NCBI RefSeq assembly: GCF_005869875.1
Contig: NZ_VAWG01000026.1
Coordinates: forward strand, 1 to 42,240
Length of the DNA stretch: 42,240 nt
DNA from: Paenibacillus pinistramenti
GTDB lineage: Bacteria; Bacillota; Bacilli; Paenibacillales; Paenibacillaceae
Direction: 5' to 3'
Shown: one piece after another, positions 35,831-42,240 of the stretch
Numbering within the stretch: the stretch's first letter is position 1
Layout of the letters: each line of letters opens with the position of its first letter
Position numbers and translations under genes: made by a program
The notes under the pieces: generated by a model
Database searches by the model: none
What the model was told of the DNA's origin: nothing
Seen by the model: the letters and a program-made list of their open reading frames with translations, nothing else

Positions 35831-35843
35831 CTAAAACTCTTCA

Positions 35844-36275
35844 TTATTTTACTACCAGAACCGGAATCTTCGCATGCTGGACGACGTTATGGCTGACGCT
35901 GCCAAGTACAAACTCGCGGATTCCGCCAAGACCGCGGCTGCCGATTACAATGGCGTCGTGTCCGTTTGCTGCCGCATATTCAAGAATGCCTTCCGCTGCC
36001 GGACCTTGGAGAAGCTCCACCTTCCCGGTGACGCCAGCCTCCTGAAGGCGTCGTTCAGCTTCATCCGACGTTTTGCTCGCAAGCTCATAGAATTCCTCAT
36101 TCACCTGTGCTGGAACGGGCGCGAAGCCTTCTGCGACATAAAACCGCGGGAAATCATAAATATGAACAACGTCCAGGGAAGCGCCGGTCAAACGGGTAAG
36201 TTCAATCGCTTTATCAAGCGCTTTGTTGGATGCTTTGGAGCCGTCGAACGCAACCAGAATTTTGTTAAATAACAT
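35844..36275 (-). CDS. Universal stress protein (UspA family)
   Basis: A single-domain cytoplasmic UspA protein of 143 residues from the ATG at 36275 (AGAGG eight bases upstream; a GTG three codons earlier overlaps that site). It starts MLFNKILVAFDGSKASNKALD. The ATP-binding motif G-x2-G-x9-G-S is present at the end: VIGSRGLGGIREFVLGSVSHNVV, so it is of the ATP-binding type. It is a single-gene unit with its own terminator, between the pur leader and the DUF1294 gene. The specific stress role is unknown. Confidence 0.92.
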   Translation of the reverse strand: MLFNKILVAFDGSKASNKALDKAIELTRLTGASLDVVHIYDFPRFYVAEGFAPVPAQVNEEFYELASKTSDEAERRLQEAGVTGKVELLQGPAAEGILEYAAANGHDAIVIGSRGLGGIREFVLGSVSHNVVQHAKIPVLVVK

Positions 36276-36367
36276 ATCGAACACCTCTTTCTATGTACTT
36301 GGTAAATCTGTAAACCATTCAGCCGTTGATGAAACCAGCCCGGCGGCAGAGCAGCGTTCTGCTAAGT

Positions 36368-36631
36368 CTACCTCAAGAAATAAGTATAAAGAACAGCATT
36401 CAAGAACAGCAGCAGCGGAATGCCGACGACAAAGCTGCTATGCCGGGTCTTGTGACGCTTGGCATACATAGCCACGAGCACCCCCAGCGCGCCTCCCATA
36501 ACAGCCAGGAGAAACAGCGTCCGTTCCGGAATGCGCTCCTTCCTCTCTCTGGCCCTGCGTTTATCATCCGACATAATCAGGTAAGAGATGAGATTGATAA
36601 ACACGAACCATACGAGCAGGGCTTCCCTCAT
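36368..36631 (-). CDS. DUF1294 small membrane protein
   Basis: The 87-residue product starts at the ATG at 36631, nine bases after AGGAGG; the longer frame upstream has no family match. It has an N-terminal membrane segment (LLVWFVFINLISYLIMS), a short basic cytoplasmic loop (DDKRRARERKERIPE), the DUF1294 core RTLFLLAVMGGALGVLVAMY and RHKTRHSSFVVGIPLLLFLN. The segment ERxLFLLAVxGG...G...Y..RHKTR is the hallmark of the family. Its function is unknown. Confidence 0.85.
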   Translation of the reverse strand: MREALLVWFVFINLISYLIMSDDKRRARERKERIPERTLFLLAVMGGALGVLVAMYAKRHKTRHSSFVVGIPLLLFLNAVLYTYFLR

Positions 36632-36699
36632 GGCATCCTGCCTCCTTCCCTGCAAGCTGATTATCCTTACACTCTTATTATAAATCTGCCTCCTGGCAA

Positions 36700-36736
36700 A
36701 AACAAACGAAAACGGCGCCCCCCTAAAGGACGCCGT
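36700..36736 (-). terminator. Rho-independent terminator after the 43-residue gene
   Basis: On the minus strand CGGCGTCC and GGGCGCCG form a stem followed by TTTTCGTTTGTTTTT. It supports the small gene at 36831-36962 as a real transcription unit. Confidence 0.75.
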
Positions 36737-36763
36737 GAATAAAACAAGCATCATTCAACAAAA

Positions 36764-36818
36764 ATCATTCATCAACAATCATCCATCAACAATCATTCAT
36801 CAACAATCATCCATCACA
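36764..36818. repeat. Tandem repeat, 14-bp unit in two alternating forms
   Basis: ATCATTCATCAACA and ATCATCCATCAACA alternate to give four units (two 28-bp copies), the last one base short. It lies between the 43-residue gene and its terminator, in its 3' untranslated region. Confidence 0.85.
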
Positions 36819-36830
36819 ATGGATCAAGCC

Positions 36831-36962
36831 TTACAATTTGGGGACTCCGTTCAAACTAGCCGGATAATCGGCTTGTTTCTTGGTCTTGGTCTCCCTTGCT
36901 TCCTCCATAATGCTGGATTTGTTCTGCTGGTTGTTCAGCTTCTTCGGCTTATGATGCGGCAT
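36831..36962 (-). CDS. Small basic protein, 43 residues
   Basis: Not recognised as a named family. The minus-strand ATG at 36962 follows a strong TCAGGAGGTGAGG site. The product (MPHHKPKKLNNQQNKSSIME, then EARETKTKKQADYPASLNG, then VPKL) is hydrophilic and Lys/Asn/Gln-rich, with no membrane segment. Size and composition recall small spore-associated proteins of Bacillales, but this is only a resemblance. A terminator at 36700-36736 ends the transcript. It lies between topB and the DUF1294 gene. Confidence 0.7.
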   Translation of the reverse strand: MPHHKPKKLNNQQNKSSIMEEARETKTKKQADYPASLNGVPKL

Positions 36963-37061
36963 GGAACCTCACCTCCTGAGGTTAACATCCCACTTGGCAC
37001 GAGGAATTATTCCTGCCTTTGCCCAAACCAAGAACGGGCACATCGGCGGTTATTCCGGTGA

Positions 37062-39200
37062 TTAATCCTTCTTCTGCTCCAGGGCCGCTTTCAGCAGCTC
37101 ACCCAGGTTGGAGCCGAGCGATTCCTGTTTGGCAAACTGTTTAACCAGCTTCTGCTGTTCACGCTTATTGACATGATTGTTCTCTTTATTGACCGTTTCC
37201 GTAATTCCGCACGACAGGCACTGGACATAAAGTCCGGCCTTGCCCTCTTTGAGCTCCATCTTCTTATGGCACTGCGGACAGCGCCGGTTGGACAGCCGTT
37301 TCTCGCCGGAGCGGGTGTACCCGCAGTCGTCGGCCGGGCAGACCAGAAGCAGGCCGCGTTTGGTCTTTTTCTCCAAGAGCCGTGTACCGCAGTTTGGACA
37401 ATGGCTGTTGGATACGTTGTGCGGTTTATATACGGCGTCACTGGATTTGACTTTGCTGACCAGACCAACCGCCATTTTCCGGATATCCTGCAGGAACGGC
37501 TCCGGCTTGCCGCTGCCCCGCGCAATTCGCTCGAGCTCCGCCTCCCACTTGGCCGTAAGCTCCGGAGCCCGAAGCTCCGACGGCGCAAGCTCGATCAGCT
37601 GTTTGCCCTTGCCCGTTGGATGCAGCGTGTTCCCTTTACGTTCAATGGTATCCGAGCTGACCAGCTTCTCGATAATATCCGCACGCGTAGCCGGTGTTCC
37701 AAGCCCATGCTTCTCCATCTGCGACAGGAGCGCCGCTTCGGTATAGCGCTTCGGCGGCTGGGTGCGCCCGGTTTCAAGCCGGCAGCGCTTCGCGGTTACT
37801 TTCATCCCTTCCTGCAGCTCGGGCAAAGAAACGGAGGAATCCGCATCGTTCTCTGCATTTTCCTCTTCATTTTCGCCTGTTTCCTCGTAATCCGCGCTTT
37901 CATATACCGCTCTCCAGCCCGGATCCTTAACCGTAATCCCTTTAGCCGTAAAAATCTCGCCGCTGATATCCGCCGTTACCGCCACCTGATCGAAGCGGGC
38001 AGGCCCGTAAAACAAGCTGATAAACCGGCGCACAATCAGGTCATACAGTTTGCGTTCCTCGCTGGTCAGCGCATTCAGCAGCACCGTCTGCTCGGTAGGA
38101 ATGATGGCGTGGTGGTCGGTAACCTTGCTGTCGTCGACCACTCTCTTGCCCAATGTCATACTGCCCCGCAGCAGCGGCCGCGCCATCGAAGCATATGGGC
38201 CTACAGCCACACTGCTTAGACGCTCCTTCAGCGTGCCGACCATGTCGGAGGTCAAATAACGCGAATCGGTACGCGGGTAGGTAACGAGCTTATGCTGCTC
38301 ATACAGCTTCTGCAGGACATTCGAAGTCTGCTTAGCCGAAAAACCATACCTGCGGTTCGCATCCCTCTGCAGCTCCGTTAAATCGTAAGCCTGCGGATGC
38401 GGCACGGTTTTTTCACTCTTTTTCACCTTAACAATGGTTCCATTAGCGCCTTCCAGTTTGGACTGCAGCTCTTTGGCCTTGGCCATGTCAAAAATCCGGC
38501 TGTCCCCACTGCGGCCCTGCCAAAGCACCTCAAACCCGCCCAGCTCGGCCTTGATTCTTGCATATTCGTCGGAACGGAAGGAGGTGATCTCCTGCTCTCT
38601 TGCCATGATCATGCCGAGTGTCGGCGTTTGAACCCGTCCGGCTGATAGAGGTGAGCTGAATTTGGTTGTCAGCGCCCGGGTAACGTTGAGCCCGATCATC
38701 CAGTCCGCCTCCGCCCGGCATCTGGCCGACTGATAGAGGCGGTCGAACTGGCTGCCCGGCTTGAGCTGGGCGAAGCCCTCTTTAATTGCTTTATCCGTCT
38801 GCGATGAGATCCACAGCCGCTTAAACGGCTTGTTCCATTTCGCCATGTCGATAATCCAGCGTGCCAGGAGCTCTCCTTCACGCGCCGCGTCGGTCGCGAC
38901 AATTAACTCTTTAATATCGCTGCGGCGCAGAAGCTGCTGAACCGCTTTGAACTGATGGTTGGTTTCGCGCAGCACCTTCAGCTTCATTTTTTCCGGAAGA
39001 ATAGGAAGGTCCTCCAGACTCCAGGCTGCATATTTATGATCGTAATCCTCCGGCTCCGCAAGTCCGACCAAATGCCCCAGCGCCCAGGTCACCACATACT
39101 GCGGCCCTTCAAAATAACTTTTATGTTTATCCCGGCTCCCCATCACTCGTGCAATTTCTTTCGCAACCGATGGTTTCTCTGCCAATACTAAGGTTTTCAT
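37062..39200 (-). CDS. topB: DNA topoisomerase III
   Basis: A type IA topoisomerase that relaxes and decatenates DNA through a single-strand break. The 712-residue product has the Toprim domain (MKTLVLAEKPSVAKEIARVM, then VATDAAREGELLARWI with acidic metal ligands). The active-site Tyr is in HKLVTYPRTDSRYL, and LSAGRVQTPTLGMI is the conserved helix. C-terminal zinc ribbons are present: C-x2-C in CPNCGTRLLE with CPADDCGY, and CPQCHKKM with CLSCGITE. The tail is Lys-rich. Length is close to the 727-residue B. subtilis TopB. The ATG is preceded by GGGGGAAGAAG. Confidence 0.96.
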   Translation of the reverse strand: MKTLVLAEKPSVAKEIARVMGSRDKHKSYFEGPQYVVTWALGHLVGLAEPEDYDHKYAAWSLEDLPILPEKMKLKVLRETNHQFKAVQQLLRRSDIKELIVATDAAREGELLARWIIDMAKWNKPFKRLWISSQTDKAIKEGFAQLKPGSQFDRLYQSARCRAEADWMIGLNVTRALTTKFSSPLSAGRVQTPTLGMIMAREQEITSFRSDEYARIKAELGGFEVLWQGRSGDSRIFDMAKAKELQSKLEGANGTIVKVKKSEKTVPHPQAYDLTELQRDANRRYGFSAKQTSNVLQKLYEQHKLVTYPRTDSRYLTSDMVGTLKERLSSVAVGPYASMARPLLRGSMTLGKRVVDDSKVTDHHAIIPTEQTVLLNALTSEERKLYDLIVRRFISLFYGPARFDQVAVTADISGEIFTAKGITVKDPGWRAVYESADYEETGENEEENAENDADSSVSLPELQEGMKVTAKRCRLETGRTQPPKRYTEAALLSQMEKHGLGTPATRADIIEKLVSSDTIERKGNTLHPTGKGKQLIELAPSELRAPELTAKWEAELERIARGSGKPEPFLQDIRKMAVGLVSKVKSSDAVYKPHNVSNSHCPNCGTRLLEKKTKRGLLLVCPADDCGYTRSGEKRLSNRRCPQCHKKMELKEGKAGLYVQCLSCGITETVNKENNHVNKREQQKLVKQFAKQESLGSNLGELLKAALEQKKD

Positions 39201-39331
39201 CTTCTTCCCCCTTTATTCCATCAGCCTATTATAACATTTCCAGCGGTATCCTGTTTCGTTCCAATCATTTAGGTTAATAAGTAGACATCAACAGTTGTTA
39301 CACAACAAAATTATTAAAGAGGTGACGGAAA

Positions 39332-39592
39332 ATGGCATTCCTATGGTCGTTGATTATCGGCGGTATTATCGGTTGGTTAGCAGGTCTGATTATGGGCAGA
39401 GATATTCCAGGCGGTATTATCGGTAATATTATTGCAGGGTTTATCGGCGCATGGCTGGGCAGCTTCCTATTAGGTAACTGGGGCCCTGTCGTTGGGGACT
39501 TCTACTTTATTCCGGCCTTGATCGGTTCCCTGGTGCTTGTCTTTATTGTGAGCCTGATTATGGGCGCTATGGGCAAACGAAGAACTCCGTAA
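39332..39592 (+). CDS. GlsB/YeaQ/YmgE-family membrane protein
   Basis: An 86-residue, very hydrophobic protein of the transglycosylase-associated (GlsB/YeaQ/YmgE) family. It has three membrane segments with the Gly-rich repeats typical of the family: IIGGIIGWLAGLIMGRDIPGG, IIGNIIAGFIGAWLGSFLLG and IPALIGSLVLVFIVSLIMG. It ends with a short basic tail (GKRRTP). Members are often general-stress induced; no sigma-B promoter was clear here. GAGGTGACGG precedes the ATG. It is one of the few plus-strand genes and shares a terminator with the convergent CAP-domain gene. Confidence 0.9.
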   Translation: MAFLWSLIIGGIIGWLAGLIMGRDIPGGIIGNIIAGFIGAWLGSFLLGNWGPVVGDFYFIPALIGSLVLVFIVSLIMGAMGKRRTP

Positions 39593-39613
39593 ATAAATAT
39601 AGGTGTAAGGAAA

Positions 39614-39648
39614 AATAAACCGGCAGAGCTCAGCTCTACCGGTTTTCT
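39614..39648. terminator. Bidirectional terminator between GlsB-type and CAP-domain genes
   Basis: AAACCGGCAGAGCT and AGCTCTACCGGTTTT form a long stem with one mismatch and T-rich ends on both strands. Confidence 0.85.
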
Positions 39649-39676
39649 TCATTAACATAATTTGACTGTCCGGCCC

Positions 39677-40504
39677 TTAGCGGCCAATAAACTCCTGTAC
39701 CCAGTAGCCATTGTAATAAGCAACACCGATTACCGTGTAATTAGCGTTCAAAATATTCGCACGGTGGCCTGCACTGTTCATCCAGGCTGTCATGACTTCC
39801 TGCGGCGTCTTTTGGCCTTTGGCAATATTCTCGCCTGCATAGCTGAAGCTGATATTAAACTTCTTCATCATGTCAAACGGCGAGCCGTAAGTCGGAGACG
39901 TATGGTCAAAATAATTATTTTGGCTCATGTCCTTAGCTTTTACCAAAGCCATATTCGACAATGCCGTATCTTCTGTCAGCGGTTTGAGATTCTGTTTGGC
40001 GCGTTCCTGATTCACCAAAGCAATAACCTGTTTGGCAAAGCTGGATTGATCCGTTGTTGTTGTCGACTGCTGTCCGCTTGTTGTGGACGGCTTGGTTGTC
40101 GTCGGCTGAGTTGTTGTAGTTGTAGTTGTAGTTGTAGTTGGTGTTGTTGTAGTTGTAGTTGGTGTTGTTGTAGTTGTAGTTGGTGTTGTTGTAGTTGTAG
40201 TTGGTGTTGTTGTAGTTTGCTTTGCAGGTTGAGTTGTTGTCGGCTGAGTCACCTGGGCTTGTCCGCTTCCGGACTTCAGTTGGTTCACAAGCTGGCTCCA
40301 ATTCGAATTCTTCAGATAGCTGGATAAATTAGAAGTGCTCAGCACAGTTCCATTTGTTGTGTACACTTTATACGTAATGGTCTGTTGATTTGTTGTAGAT
40401 CCTCCGGTCGATGAGGAAGCTGCAAAAGATGGCAAAGCCATACCTGTCGATAGTAATATAGCAAAAGCTCCGGCAGCAATACGTTTTGTCATGTTTGTCT
40501 TCAT
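39677..40504 (-). CDS. Secreted CAP-domain (SCP/PR1, YkwD-like) protein with threonine-rich repeat
   Basis: The 275-residue product has a signal peptide (MTKRIAAGAFAILLSTGMAL, cleavage near SFA-ASS). A short N-terminal segment (about 32-85) precedes a Thr/Pro-rich linker (about 86-155) made of TTTTTTP repeats. The C-terminal CAP domain (157-275) contains ALVNQERAKQNLKPL, DHTSPTYGSPFDMM, SYAGENIAKGQKTPQEVM, WMNSAGHRANILN and IGVAYYNGYWVQEF; the His and Glu of DHTSP, GENIA and GHRANIL are conserved. In Bacillales such proteins are secreted and often spore- or wall-associated. AAGGAGA precedes the ATG. Substrate and role are unknown. Confidence 0.93.
   Translation of the reverse strand: MKTNMTKRIAAGAFAILLSTGMALPSFAASSSTGGSTTNQQTITYKVYTTNGTVLSTSNLSSYLKNSNWSQLVNQLKSGSGQAQVTQPTTTQPAKQTTTTPTTTTTTPTTTTTTPTTTTTTPTTTTTTTTTTQPTTTKPSTTSGQQSTTTTDQSSFAKQVIALVNQERAKQNLKPLTEDTALSNMALVKAKDMSQNNYFDHTSPTYGSPFDMMKKFNISFSYAGENIAKGQKTPQEVMTAWMNSAGHRANILNANYTVIGVAYYNGYWVQEFIGR
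40141..40217. repeat. 21-bp tandem repeat in the CAP-domain gene
   Basis: GTGTTGTTGTAGTTGTAGTTG occurs three times in full and a fourth time in part, and shorter GTTGTA units precede it. Each unit encodes seven residues (TTTTTTP). Being in frame, copy-number changes would lengthen or shorten only the linker. Confidence 0.9.
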
Positions 40505-40550
40505 CCTGTCATCTCCTTGTTAGATGTGAAAATAATAATCAAAGTTTACA

Positions 40551-40574
40551 AAAGGTAACATTCTTGTAACCTTT
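40551..40574. promoter_or_regulatory. Inverted repeat upstream of the CAP-domain gene
   Basis: AAAGGTAAC and GTAACCTTT flank a 6-base centre, about 50 bases before the CAP gene start. The position suits an operator; the regulator is unknown. Confidence 0.45.
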
Positions 40575-40652
40575 AATATCATAACATGAAGACAGGACGC
40601 CGTAACCCCTCAGATATTGGGAATTGATAGAGTCGGCCACTTGACCGCACAA

Positions 40653-40700
40653 CAAAAAAACCGTGTCCAAGGATAATCTCCCTGAGCACGGCTTATTTTT
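40653..40700 (-). terminator. Rho-independent terminator after the thioesterase gene
   Basis: On the minus strand CCGTG...CACGG closes a hairpin followed by TTTTTTTG. Confidence 0.7.
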
Positions 40701-40728
40701 AATAAGCTTGGGTTACTTTATATATATA

Positions 40729-41478
40729 TTATGCAAAATATAGGCAGGCCTCGAAACAAACCGTACCCGCTTCATCCCCAGCATATCCACGAATATAAAT
40801 CCGGCCCTCCGCTAAGGACGATCGGCAAATTCTCAGCCTGTCCCCCATCTTTGTCTCCTTAATATATGTAATGTGAAAACGCCGCAGCTCCAGCTCGGCA
40901 AGCTCCTCCTGCGTGAGCGTATCATAACAAAAATCCGCATACCGCGCATTATTCACATGCCCGTTAATATCAACTGAACTATACTTCAATTCAAAAGCCA
41001 GCGCTTCCTCCAGACGGATGGTCTCTGGGATGCTGACCTTCTCCGGCATTGCGCCAACTGAATCTTCCGTGTAGGGAGGAACCTCCACAGGAAGCGCAGA
41101 AGGCCTTAAAATTTTACGTTTATGAATATCCACCAGCGTCCAAGTCGAACGGGCCGCCGCCGCTTGTTCACCATTCTGTCCCTTTAGCCTGTAATCCCTT
41201 TGCCAGACAGGGCCCTTCGTTCCTTTGCTCCAGGTGCTGATTGTCACTTTATCTCCGAACCGGGGATGCTGATCAATATCCAGGTCAAGCGTCATCAGCA
41301 TCCACCCCATTCCGCCAGCCAGAAGCTCCTGCCAGCTGATCCCCAGCGCGTTAACTGCCGAGTCGGCAGCCTGCTGCAGATAATCGAGCAGAACAGACAA
41401 TCGGCAATTCGCACGATAATCAGCATCACTGGTAAAAATCAGCCGCTCTTCCGACCAAACCAAAGCCTTGTTATCCAC
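40729..41478 (-). CDS. Acyl-ACP thioesterase
   Basis: Releases fatty acids from acyl carrier protein. The 249-residue product consists of two hotdog domains (Acyl-ACP thioesterase family, FatA/FatB-like). The N-terminal hotdog helix is LSVLLDYLQQAADSAVNALG. FGDKVTISTWSKGTKGPVWQRDY and the AAARSTWTLVDIHKRKILRP stretch are typical. The C-terminal module has the catalytic-type Asp-Asn-His set in SSVDINGHVNNARYADFC. The start is GTG after AGGAGG. A probable -10 (TATAAT on the minus strand, 41531-41536) lies upstream with no good -35. Single-gene unit. Confidence 0.88.
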   Translation of the reverse strand: MDNKALVWSEERLIFTSDADYRANCRLSVLLDYLQQAADSAVNALGISWQELLAGGMGWMLMTLDLDIDQHPRFGDKVTISTWSKGTKGPVWQRDYRLKGQNGEQAAAARSTWTLVDIHKRKILRPSALPVEVPPYTEDSVGAMPEKVSIPETIRLEEALAFELKYSSVDINGHVNNARYADFCYDTLTQEELAELELRRFHITYIKETKMGDRLRICRSSLAEGRIYIRGYAGDEAGTVCFEACLYFA

Positions 41479-41589
41479 ATCTCTTCCTCCTCTTCTGCCG
41501 GCCTAACCGCAAATATTCCTCTAAAGCAATATTATACACAAAAAAGAGCAGCCGATTTACTCATTCCTCTTGGGCTATTCACTTCTCTC

Positions 41590-41758
41590 TGTGGGTTATG
41601 GGGATGAATGTGTGAATTTGTGGAGAATTAATTTTTAAAAATATAATGATGTATACGTTTTACACATTCATTTCTGTGAATAAGCGTTATATCTATTTGA
41701 TTTTGATCAACTTGTGGATGAATCAAGCGCACATCTCAACTTATTCACATGTGGAAAA
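41590..41758. other. Cluster of DnaA-box-like 9-mers in an AT-rich intergenic region
   Basis: Two 9-mers match TTATNCACA exactly: TGTGAATAA (41675-41683, reverse) and TTATTCACA (41741-41749). Near matches are TGTGGGTTA (41590), TGTGAATTT (41611), TGTGGAGAA (41619), TGTGGATGA (41713) and TGTGGAAAA (41750). No gene was found in 41479-41757. DnaA binding is inferred from the motif only. Confidence 0.5.
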
Positions 41759-41799
41759 TAAAAAGACCACTGCCGAAATCTATCAACAGTGGTCTTTCA
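41755..41799 (-). terminator. Rho-independent terminator of the rRNA operon
   Basis: On the minus strand AAAGACCACTG and CAGTGGTCTTTT form a stem followed by TTATTTT. It begins a few bases after the 5S rRNA end. Confidence 0.85.
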
Positions 41800-41803
41800 T
41801 TTG

Positions 41804-41920
41804 CTTGGCGGCTTCCTACTCTCCCAGGACCCTGCGGTCCAAGTACCATCGGCGCTGGAGGGCTTAACGGTCGTGTTCGGGATGGGTACGTGTGGAACCC
41901 CTCCGCCATCGCCACCAAAC
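41804..41920 (-). rRNA. rrf: 5S ribosomal RNA
   Basis: Read on the minus strand, the 117-nt sequence starts TTTGGTGGCGATGGCGGAGG and ends AGTAGGAAGCCGCCAAG. It contains the conserved CCCATCCCGAACACG and GGACCGCAGGGTCCTGGGAGA segments of Firmicute 5S rRNA. The 5' and 3' ends pair (TTGGTGGC with GCCGCCAA). It is the last gene of a minus-strand rRNA operon and is followed by a terminator. Ends are accurate to a few bases. Confidence 0.97.
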
Positions 41921-42077
41921 GTGATTTTTGCGCTGTTTCACTTCTGCGTTACCGCTTCAGCAAAATATCAGACCTTATAAAAGGCATGCAGCTTAAAAAT
42001 CGGTTCAGATGTTTGATCACCTGAAAACTGGATACGAAACAATATTTCGAATTAGCCCCTAATGGGTTTTCCGGGGT

Positions 42078-42194
42078 CCCCGAAAAGTAATCAGAATTAC
42101 CTTCGAAGCCACGCGTCACTTTTTGGGGTATCTTTCTGGGCCCCGCCAAAGTACTCGGAATCCGCTTCGTCAGCTTTTTCTTCACTTTGGTGGG
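42078..42194 (-). repeat. Two tandem hairpin units in the 23S-5S spacer
   Basis: In one unit CCCCGAAAAGT (42078-42088) pairs with ACTTTTTGGGG (42118-42128). In the other, CCCCGCCAAAGT (42141-42152) pairs with ACTTTGGTGGG (42184-42194). On the minus strand both units share GTACC/ATACC, AAAGTGA, GATTCCGAGTACTTT/AATTCTGATTACTTT and GGGGCCC/GGGGACCCC, which suggests tandem duplication of about 65 bp. Confidence 0.65.
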
Positions 42195-42200
42195 TACTTT

Positions 42201-42240
42201 TTTGGATAAGCCCTCGACCGATTAGTACTGGTCAGCTCCA
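42201..42240 (-). rRNA. rrl: 23S ribosomal RNA, 3' end only
   Basis: Read on the minus strand, the sequence contains GACCAGTACTAATCGGTCGA and GGGCTTATCCAAA, the well-known 3' terminus of Firmicute 23S rRNA. The rest lies beyond the window edge. The mature 3' end is placed near 42201, about 280 bases before the 5S gene. Confidence 0.93.

Noticed and set aside
36764..36818. CRISPR array
   Set aside because: The 14-bp units are contiguous with no spacers; this is a simple tandem repeat.
39662..40327. Cys/Ser-rich plus-strand frame opposite the CAP-domain gene
   Set aside because: It is the reverse reading of the threonine repeat in a gene with a clear signal peptide and domain.
41590..41758. 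Chromosomal origin of replication
   Set aside because: dnaA and dnaN are not adjacent and no clear unwinding element was identified, so only a DnaA-box cluster is claimed.
41949..42185. Open frame of 78 codons in the 23S-5S spacer
   Set aside because: It covers the tandem hairpin units between two rRNA genes on the same strand as the operon; no ribosome site, and rRNA spacers are not translated.

Overview
The window is about 42 kb of chromosome from a low-to-moderate GC Gram-positive bacterium, most likely Paenibacillus or a close relative. This is inferred from the gene content: a Bacillus-order purEKBCSQLFMNHD operon with a guanine riboswitch and PurR boxes, YerC, DgkB, YtrA-type GntR and YqfQ-like proteins, strong AGGAGG ribosome binding sites, and frequent TTG and GTG starts. 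Almost every gene lies on the minus strand. At the right edge is the 3' end of a minus-strand rRNA operon (23S end and 5S).

Layout from left to right. (1) 1-1133 is a mobile-element scar: the end of an IS256-family element whose transposase carries an in-frame amber codon, abutting the C-terminal remnant of a large serine recombinase. The remnant's 3' end overlaps the 3' end of rlmD, a target type known for serine-recombinase elements. (2) 1091-4917 holds rlmD, dgkB, a CbiX-type chelatase and yerC. (3) 5156-6111 holds a YqfQ-like basic protein followed by a degenerate 10-bp-period repeat tract. (4) 6112-15395 is mostly transport and accessory functions: CorA, Pit with its DUF47 partner, a LigB-type dioxygenase, an alpha/beta hydrolase, a secreted protein of unknown function, a DUF1129-like membrane protein, and a YtrA-type regulator with an ABC transporter. 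(5) 15601-20582 holds copA with two copper-box palindromes, ilvA, and a glyoxalase-fold ring-cleaving dioxygenase. (6) 20802-35752 is the purine operon with its leader. (7) 35844-41478 holds a universal stress protein, a DUF1294 protein, a 43-residue small protein, topB, a GlsB/YeaQ-type protein, a CAP-domain secreted protein with a threonine repeat, and an acyl-ACP thioesterase. (8) 41479-42240 holds a cluster of DnaA-box-like 9-mers, the rRNA operon terminator, 5S rRNA, a spacer with two tandem hairpins, and the 23S 3' end.

The purine operon encodes all steps from PRPP to IMP, plus purB, which also acts in AMP synthesis. Its leader combines two facing PurR boxes, a promoter, a guanine-type aptamer (C at the specificity position) and a mutually exclusive antiterminator/terminator. 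The operon is unusually rich in non-coding structure. The purF-purM spacer (662 bp) and the purC-purS spacer hold three copies of what looks like one family of branched inverted-repeat elements, with different stem sequences that keep base pairing. The purN-purH spacer has a long hairpin, and purH-purD has a terminator-like hairpin.

I did not find a clear new multi-gene defence or metabolic system. The most promising unexplained signals are the structured repeat family inside the pur operon, the DnaA-box-like cluster beside the rRNA operon, the tandem hairpins in the 23S-5S spacer, and the recombinase scar at rlmD. All calls come from reading the sequence and knowledge of the families; no database search was run.
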